A DNA stretch of 21,755 nt, taken from IMG/VR virus record IMGVR_UViG_3300030382_001644, positions 1 to 21,755 of that record, one strand, 5' to 3'. Made by a program: the position numbers and the translations under genes. Of this stretch, positions 1-5,900 are shown one piece after another. Numbering within the stretch: the first letter of the stretch is position 1; each line of letters starts with the position of its first letter. This DNA comes from a virus. Under the pieces are notes generated by a model, which saw only the letters and a program-made list of their open reading frames with translations, was not told the DNA's origin and did no database searches.

Positions 1-47
1 CACCGCGGCTCCTGATATCGTCCAATGGATTGACGAAATACCTTGAT

Positions 48-326
48 TTCCTCGCCTTATATATAAATAGATCTTTATATGATTGGATGGCCGGCCGGAC
101 CGAGTTCTGTCAAGTATTTTTTCCCAGTTTTCTGCCATTCCATTCGATTCGAAGCATGGATCGGAGCTAATGGCTTCCTGAGGCATTTGAAATCTGCGAG
201 GTTTTACGCCCTTTTTATAAATCTATTGTTATACTATTGACGGCTGGACCGATCCAACCGAAGTTCCTGTGGAATTTATATAGAATGGGTTTGAAAGTGG
301 GTTTTACCAAAAACTGCCAAAATTTT
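48..326 (+). repeat. Diverged non-coding direct repeat, copy 1
   Basis: This segment shares an ordered set of short words with 1123-1441. They are TTCCTCGCCTT (48-58), a GAAGC/GCTTC hairpin ending in ATGGCTTC (151-177), TACGCCCTTT (205-214), GTTATA followed by TTGAC (228-241), TACCAAAAAC (305-314) and AAAATTTT (319-326). Each word alone could be chance; the conserved order argues for an old duplication. Inside this copy the stretches 51-110 and 205-270 also resemble each other: CGCC, TATAAAT, TTATA, ATTG, GGACCGA and GTTC/TGT occur in the same order, with 24 of 33 matches over 53-85 against 207-239. Function is unknown; a structured leader, promoter region or packaging/recombination site are options. 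Confidence 0.5.
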
Positions 327-439
327 TATCTCATATTTAAGCGACAATGAGGTTTAAGGAAGTGGGCTGTATGTTTAGACCTGTGAATTTAATGAAATTT
401 AGTTGTTGCAATTTGTTATAAGATGTTGTTTAGTTAGTT

Positions 440-460
440 ATCAATTAATAGTTAATTGAT
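440..460. promoter_or_regulatory. Perfect AT-rich dyad upstream of the 485 gene
   Basis: ATCAATTAA (440-448) and TTAATTGAT (452-460) form a perfect 9-bp inverted repeat around a 3-base spacer TAG, ending 24 bases before the ATG at 485. Such compact symmetric sites are typical of operators for dimeric repressors; in RNA it would be a weak AU hairpin. No regulator gene is visible in the window, so its role is inferred from position and symmetry only. Confidence 0.4.
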
Positions 461-484
461 TTAACCATTTAGAAAGAGGTTATT

Positions 485-859
485 ATGACTAAAAAATCTA
501 AATTAAATGCACAAGCAATCAATGTACTTGTTGAGTACAGAACTGCTTTAGACATTAAGAATAGTATTGATAAGTTAGTATCTCAACTAAAGAATGAATT
601 TACTGAAATAGTAAATAATCATAAGTTAGTAAGTGATAAGAAAAACTTTGTCTTTGAATTTGGCAACGATACTTTCGCTATATCTCAAAGTCAAAGAGAT
701 ATACTTAACCAATCAGAAGTTAAAAAACTATTAACTTCTAAAAAACTTCCTATCCCTTATAAAACTTCAACTAGCATGACTATTAAAAATGTTAGTGGTA
801 GTGCTAATAATGTTGATAGTGAATTAGTTAGAATGTTGAAGGTGTCTAATGCCAGATAA
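485..859 (+). CDS. Hypothetical protein, 124 aa
   Basis: I do not recognise a family. The ATG follows a good ribosome-binding site (GAGG in AAAGAGGT, about six bases upstream). The protein is Lys/Asn/Ser-rich, with a helical first half (residues 8-50, a possible coiled coil around the IKNSIDKLVSQLKNEF segment) and a more polar second half. No signal peptide, membrane segment or catalytic motif is visible. It overlaps the next gene by 11 bases, so the two are probably translated together. Its place upstream of terL is where a small terminase subunit often sits, but I see no helix-turn-helix motif, so that role is not claimed. Codon use is very AT-rich, like the rest of the genome. Confidence 0.75.
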   Translation: MTKKSKLNAQAINVLVEYRTALDIKNSIDKLVSQLKNEFTEIVNNHKLVSDKKNFVFEFGNDTFAISQSQRDILNQSEVKKLLTSKKLPIPYKTSTSMTIKNVSGSANNVDSELVRMLKVSNAR

Positions 860-1088
860 TTATTTAGACATATTAAGACAAGCTAATGCTGTTGGTCAAG
901 TTAGACCAGACTCACTAATTGAAACAGTAGAGAATGGTCAAGAACAAGTTAATTGGCAGATGTTGGCTAGTTATTTAGATAGTAGTATATTTGAATTCAT
1001 ACTACAAAATAAAGACATACCACAAGTTAGTGCGTATGGTATAAAGTTAGCCCAAGAATTAGCTAACAACTTCAATATAAACAGATAA
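849..1088 (+). CDS. Hypothetical protein, 79 aa
   Basis: Small, acidic, mostly helical protein of unknown family. It starts inside the end of the upstream gene (11-base overlap in another frame), with a weak GAAGG Shine-Dalgarno six to eight bases upstream, so translational coupling is likely. No membrane segment, cysteine cluster or catalytic motif is seen. It is followed within ten bases by a strong hairpin (1097-1123) that probably ends the transcript. Together with the 485 gene it forms a two-gene cassette with duplicated non-coding DNA on both sides, which suggests an accessory unit rather than a core packaging gene. A small terminase subunit is possible only by position. Confidence 0.7.
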   Translation: MPDNYLDILRQANAVGQVRPDSLIETVENGQEQVNWQMLASYLDSSIFEFILQNKDIPQVSAYGIKLAQELANNFNINR

Positions 1089-1096
1089 TCTATTTC

Positions 1097-1123
1097 AGTA
1101 AGGGGGTTTGAAATCCCCTTACT
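1097..1123 (+). terminator. Terminator-like hairpin
   Basis: A 9-bp perfect stem, AGTAAGGGG (1097-1105) with CCCCTTACT (1115-1123), lies just after the stop codon of the 849 gene. The inner bases can extend the stem (G-T, T-A, T-A). No T run follows immediately; a pyrimidine-rich stretch with scattered T runs (1132-1150) does. This fits an imperfect intrinsic terminator or an RNA-stabilising 3' end hairpin. Confidence 0.6.
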
Positions 1124-1190
1124 TCCTCGCCTTTATTTAATTTCTTTTCTTATATTTAACTGGCTCGGTTTCAATCCAGGCAACTTCACC

Positions 1191-1218
1191 TGCAGCAGCC
1201 AGGATGCAGCAGCCTGGA
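1191..1218 (+). repeat. 14-bp tandem repeat before terL
   Basis: TGCAGCAGCCAGGA (1191-1204) is followed directly by TGCAGCAGCCTGGA (1205-1218), with 13 of 14 identical bases. It is GC-rich in an AT-rich genome. Short tandem repeats next to terminase genes are often recognition sites for the small terminase subunit, so this is a candidate packaging site (inference). Confidence 0.6.
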
Positions 1219-1310
1219 AGCGAGATGGCTTCAGGTTATTACAGTCATCATACTAATACATACTATATCTAGTAGTCCAAAGCACTTGGAGTCCCTACAT
1301 ATATTTCGTT

Positions 1311-1316
1311 TATAAT
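1311..1316 (+). promoter_or_regulatory. Putative promoter -10 box upstream of terL
   Basis: TATAAT at 1311-1316 matches the bacterial -10 consensus exactly. The best upstream partner is TTGGAG (1286-1291), a poor -35 with a 19-base spacer. It would give a leader of roughly 140 bases containing the AGTCTGA/TCAGACT stem-loop (1376-1400) before terL. Confidence 0.35.
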
Positions 1317-1375
1317 CCCAACGATTCTACGCCCTTTATCCCGTTCCTACCGTTACATTAGGAGCGTTGACCTTT

Positions 1376-1400
1376 AGTCTGAGTTTTGCACAGTCAGACT
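1376..1400 (+). promoter_or_regulatory. Stem-loop in the terL leader
   Basis: A 7-bp perfect stem AGTCTGA (1376-1382) / TCAGACT (1394-1400) with an 11-base loop, 64 bases before the chosen terL start. It has no following T run, so it is not an intrinsic terminator. Confidence 0.45.
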
Positions 1401-1464
1401 CACCCCCTTCACTACCAAAAACAAGTTGGTTGAAAAATTTTAAAAAAAATTGTACATACTAGGA

Positions 1465-2946
1465 ATGTCTTTGGATTTCGACACCACAAATCCTGAAGAA
1501 GCAAAAGCCTTAATGTTGAAGTTAGAACTTCGACATAAAGAATTAGATACTGCTACTAAAGCAAAAGAAAATTTTTTGGATTTTGTTAAGGCCGTATGGC
1601 CTGAGTTTATTTCAGGATACCATCATCAAAAAATTGCAGAAAAATTTCAGCTAATAAAAGATAAAAAATTGAAACGTTTAATCGTGAACATGCCACCAAG
1701 GCACACGAAGTCTGAGTTTGCATCCTATTTACTTCCAGCATGGATCATGGGCCATGCACCAAAAACCAAGATCATACAAGCGACACACACTGGCGAACTA
1801 GCCTTCCGCTTCGGAAGGAAAGTAAGAAACCTGATGGATCACGAAGATTATCAAAGAATATTCAAGGACGTTGAACTATCACAAGATTCTAAAGCAGCAG
1901 GTAGATGGGAGACTAATAAAGGAGGAGAATATTTCGCAACAGGTGTTGGAGGTGCAATCACAGGTCGTGGTGCAGATCTATTAATAATTGATGATCCTCA
2001 TTCCGAGCAAGATGCATTATCTGAGACGGCGTTCGATAATGCTTATGAGTGGTATACATCAGGTCCGAGACAAAGACTTCAACCCGGTGGTATCATTGTT
2101 ATTGTCATGACAAGGTGGTCTACCAAAGATTTGACAGGAAGATTAGTAGGAGCACAAAAAGAAGTTAAAGCAGATCAATGGGACATTATAGAATTTCCGG
2201 CAATCTTTCCAAAGTCTGGTAATCCTATATGGCCTGAGTATTGGAAGAAGGATGAACTGCTCTCCGTTAAAGCGTCACTGAATGAACAGAAGTGGCAAGC
2301 ACAATGGCAACAGGCACCCACTTCAGAAGAAGGATCTATAATCAAAAGAGAATGGTGGCAAAAATGGGAACCTGACTCCCCGCCCACTAACATACAACAT
2401 ATTATACAAAGTTATGATACGGCATATTCTAAAAAAGAAACAGCAGACTATAGTGCAATAACTACATGGGGTGTATTTACATCTGAAGCAGACGGGAAAG
2501 TTTATTTGATTTTACTTGATGCAGTTAAAGGTAGATGGGAGTTTCCTGAACTAAAGAGGAAAGCATTAGAGAAGTATAAAGAGTTTGAACCGGAGACAGT
2601 AATCATTGAGGCTAAAGCATCTGGATTACCCCTGACCCATGAACTAAGACAGATAGGAATTCCAGTTACGAACTTTACACCGAGCAAAGGAAATGATAAA
2701 CATGTAAGAGTAAACGCTGTAGCACCGGTATTTGAGGCAGGCCAAATTTGGGTTCCCGATAAGAGGTGGGCGCAAGAAGTCATTGAGGAATGTGCTGCCT
2801 TCCCTTTTGGTGATAACGATGATTATGTTGACTCAACCACCCAAGCTGTGTTACGTTTTCGCCAAGGAAATTTTGTTACATTACCTGATGATTATTACGA
2901 AGAACCAACTGTTCCTGATTACGGGAGCGAGGAGAGATATTACTAA
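1465..2946 (+). CDS. terL: Terminase large subunit (DNA-packaging ATPase/nuclease)
   Basis: The motor that translocates phage DNA through the portal into the prohead and cuts the concatemer. The N-terminal ATPase has a Walker A-like motif MPPRHTKSE (residues about 76-84), in the variant form common in TerL, and Walker B LLIIDDPHSE (about 172-181). The C-terminal RNase H-like nuclease has its acidic residues in SYDTAYS (D318), VIIEAKASG (E382) and DDYVDSTTQ (D452/D453/D456). The 493-aa length is normal. I chose the ATG at 1465; a TTG at 1450 is in frame but has no ribosome-binding site, and the ATG also lacks good spacing (AGGA lies next to it), so the start is uncertain. The stop overlaps the next ATG (TAATG), indicating coupled translation. 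No small terminase subunit was recognised nearby. Confidence 0.96.
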   Translation: MSLDFDTTNPEEAKALMLKLELRHKELDTATKAKENFLDFVKAVWPEFISGYHHQKIAEKFQLIKDKKLKRLIVNMPPRHTKSEFASYLLPAWIMGHAPKTKIIQATHTGELAFRFGRKVRNLMDHEDYQRIFKDVELSQDSKAAGRWETNKGGEYFATGVGGAITGRGADLLIIDDPHSEQDALSETAFDNAYEWYTSGPRQRLQPGGIIVIVMTRWSTKDLTGRLVGAQKEVKADQWDIIEFPAIFPKSGNPIWPEYWKKDELLSVKASLNEQKWQAQWQQAPTSEEGSIIKREWWQKWEPDSPPTNIQHIIQSYDTAYSKKETADYSAITTWGVFTSEADGKVYLILLDAVKGRWEFPELKRKALEKYKEFEPETVIIEAKASGLPLTHELRQIGIPVTNFTPSKGNDKHVRVNAVAPVFEAGQIWVPDKRWAQEVIEECAAFPFGDNDDYVDSTTQAVLRFRQGNFVTLPDDYYEEPTVPDYGSEERYY

Positions 2947-5900
2947 TGGATGATGAAAGACTCGGCAGACCTATAGGAATTAGTAGTTTATTTTTACAGA
3001 TAGGTAAAAAGAAAGCTGATATACAATTGGAACGAGGTGATATTACAAAAGATGAATATGATGAAATCATAAAAATTTTATATCCCCCTCTAAGTTTGGT
3101 TGATGATAAAAAGAATGGTGGTGTACCTAGATTTGCGTCTGGTTCGGCAACCATGGCCCCTGGACCATCTATAGATTTAGATGATATTTTAAGACGTCTT
3201 GGTAAGGTATCAAAGTTTATTGGTCCCGCATCAAAGTTTATTGGCACAAGAGTTCCTTTACTTAGTAATTTAATTACTAGTTCTGGAGCAGGTCAAGCTG
3301 AACTTGATTGGGAAAAATGGAATATGGCAAACAACATAGCCGAAGGTATTCCCGGCGTAGAAAACGCAGGTGATTTAAGTTCCGATCCTGAGGAAGTAGA
3401 GAGAAAAAGAAAAGAACGACAAGCAGCCTTAGATGAAGCAAGAAGAAACAAAGCAGCAGCGGCACAATCTGCCGGAATTAAAAAAGCTGCAGAAGAAGGT
3501 CAATATGCTGGTGTAGATGGAATGATTAACAAAGCAATGCAATGGACACCAGAAGGTTGGGTGTCTGGTCCAGATCTACCAGAAGAAGAATCTTTAGAAG
3601 AATGGAAGAAAAAAAACATTTTATCAACTCCAATAAATCCACCATTAACAAAAGAAGATTTAATTCCTGGTGGAGGATTTAAACCAATAGATCCAGAAGA
3701 TATACCTCGAAACACAGGGGAGCCAATACCTCCAATTGAATTACCAACACATACAGGATCTCCAATACCGGAGATAGAATTACCTACTATTTTAACCATG
3801 GCAGGACAGAAACCTAAAATAACTCCTGAAATGACAGAGGAAGTCTTTGAAACATTAGATGATTATTTTATTAAAGATAAAGATGGAAAAATTATTAGCA
3901 CGACAGTAGGTCCTGAAAGAGACATTATTAAGAAAACCATATCAGATGTTGTTGATAAATATGGTGTAGATAAAGCTATAAGAGGTTCAGTTGTCCAAAG
4001 ATTTTTAGAACAAGCATTAAAAAATAAGCAAGTTACTAAAGAAAATTATGATATTTATTTAAAGTACAGAGATAAATCAGCAGTAAGTAAAATTAATCCT
4101 GCTAATATTGAAAGAACAAGAATATCAAAGGAAACAAGTTTATTAAAAGGACAAAAACTTTTAGAAGTTGCACAAGAAATTGAAGCAAAAAATAAAAAAG
4201 ATGACCCTAACAGTATAACAGGATTTACTCATCAGCAACTATTAGAAGAAGCTACTAAAAAATATCCTACTCTTTTTTCTAATACTAATGCTTTTGAATA
4301 TGCTGGTACACATTCATTACATATGAAACCTTTTTTAGAAGCTGTTCCAGAAGTAAAAAAATATTTATCAGGTCCTGGTAAATTTGGATCTGAGAGAATA
4401 ACAGAAAATTACACTGTAGCAAAAGGTCAACCAAGAATGGATATTAAATTTCGTGGTTTTGTATCACAAAATAAAGATCTATTCCCCGGAGCTCAAGGAG
4501 ATACAATTGGAACCCAAAAAGAAAAATCTAGATTTTTATATTATGTTTTAAGTGGAATGAGAGGAGGCAATGCTGCTATTAGGAGTGGAGATTATGAAGA
4601 AGCCTTAGAAACTTTTGAAGAATTTTTCCCTGGAGGTTTTAATAGTTTAAGTGATAAGTCTGGTCCTAGTGAATTAAAAGATCAATTTATTAAATTTAAA
4701 GCAAAGGATGATGTTAGATACAAACTAATGAATTTAAACCAAGGACAAGGAGAAGTTCTTCCTGACAATCCTCATAACATAAGACCTTTCTTACAAGAAG
4801 TATTTGGAGAAAATGTTAAATTAAACATGGCCCATGATTTTGAAAGAGGTATAGTTAGAAAAGAAAATGCATTACAATCTTTTGCAGATAAAGGAGGAGA
4901 TGCTTCTTTTATTAATATTGATCTTGATGTAGTTAATACTCAAATTCAACCAGAAATAGAAAAAGAAATTAGAAAACTAGAAAATATAGAAGCAGAAGAA
5001 TTATCTAAACCTAATCCTAATCAAGATATTCTTGATGGAATTGATTTTAAAGTTAAAAAATTAGAAGAAAAACTTGTTGGAATAGGAGGACAAGGATTAT
5101 CTAAGTATGGTCAAATAGGACAATCTATTCCTTTTTATGATAAATTAAATCAAATTATTGATGAATATAATATTAAAGCAGAAATGGAAGGTAGACCTTC
5201 TGCAATGAAAAAATATCCTAATTTAAAAAATGCTTTAGAACTTTTAAAAAAAGGAGATGGTAAAAATACTTACGCAGATGGTGGAACACTTAAATTTAAT
5301 GATGGTAGCAGACTTAATGATTATGATCCTTATGACATTAATCAATTTCAAATGGGACAGTTCCCAAGTTATGAAAGTTTATACGGGGATCAAGGAAAGT
5401 TTCCTGTTAAAGAAGAATATATAGAAGCAGCAAGAGCCAAGGCTCTTGAAGAAGGAAAAAAATATTACGGGGACGCTACTCAATTTGAAATCTTTAAAGA
5501 TGGACTATTCAATATGCCTGATGGTTTTATTAACTATCTTGCAGGTTCGGCTGAAGGAATAGGTGAATTAGGAATGGGTTTATTTGAAGCCACTAAAAAA
5601 GGTTTACAGATGCAAACTTTTCCTACAGACCAAATAGCTAATCTTGATAAAAGAAACATTTCTAAATCATCTCCAGACTATTCTCCTTTTAGTGATAAGT
5701 TTCAAGCTCTTTTAGATGCTCCTGCTTTCACTAAATATATGGGTGAATTTAGAGGAAAGATTCCAAGACCTAATTTAGCAGATGAAAAAATATCTGGACT
5801 TAGTATGGATGAGTTCGGTGAGAAGATTGGTTATTACACAGGTCCTCCTACAGCAGTATTAACAGCTCCTTATACTCTAGGTAAAATGCTAACTGGTGCT

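Larger units (their letters stand above)
1..484. other. Non-coding upstream region, possibly with the tail of a gene
   Basis: No convincing gene lies between the window start and position 485. Positions 2-46 can be read as the last 14 codons of a plus-strand gene ending in TGA (protein end ...IVQWIDEIP), but this is too short to support. A 55-codon open stretch at 3-170 reads like random translation. The stretch is locally GC-rich around 86-104 (it contains the palindrome GGCCGGCC at 89-96), unlike the AT-rich genes. It also carries one copy of a diverged non-coding repeat (48-326) and a perfect dyad (440-460), both listed separately. Confidence 0.6.
1123..1441 (+). repeat. Diverged non-coding direct repeat, copy 2
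   Basis: Counterpart of 48-326. It has TTCCTCGCCTT (1123-1133), a GAAGC/GCTTC hairpin with ATGGCTTC (1217-1232), TACGCCCTTT (1328-1337), GTTACA then TTGAC (1352-1371), TACCAAAAAC (1413-1422) and AAAATTTT (1434-1441). Spacings differ by up to about 70 bases, so the copies have drifted with insertions and deletions. Confidence 0.5.
1089..1464 (+). other. Non-coding leader upstream of terL
   Basis: There is no gene here. The stretch holds the terminator-like hairpin (1097-1123), repeat copy 2 (1123-1441), a 14-bp tandem repeat (1191-1218) and several stems: CCAGG/CCTGG (1199-1217), a competing bulged stem CCT-GAAGC/GCTTC-AGG (1213-1235), GTAG-TCCAA/TTGGA-CTAC (1272-1298) and AGTCTGA/TCAGACT (1376-1400). 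It also holds a perfect -10 box at 1311-1316. This density of structure immediately before terL fits a structured 5' leader or a packaging (pac/cos) region. Confidence 0.6.

Noticed and set aside
62-69. TATAAATA, the T4 late promoter consensus
   Set aside because: It lies over 400 bases from the next gene, is a common word in AT-rich DNA, and no T4-type late transcription genes are in the window.
3-170. 55-codon open stretch at the window start
   Set aside because: No start inside the window, composition unlike a protein, and it overlaps the repeat that looks non-coding.
347-421. 24-codon frame starting ATGAGGTTT
   Set aside because: Too short and with no ribosome-binding site or plausible product.
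1167-1177. tRNA T-loop-like sequence GGTTTCAATCC
   Set aside because: No acceptor, D or anticodon arms can be folded around it on either strand.
1450-1464. TTG start for terL five codons upstream
   Set aside because: No ribosome-binding site lies upstream of the TTG, and an ATG follows in frame at 1465. The ATG also lacks ideal spacing, so this remains a preference, not proof.
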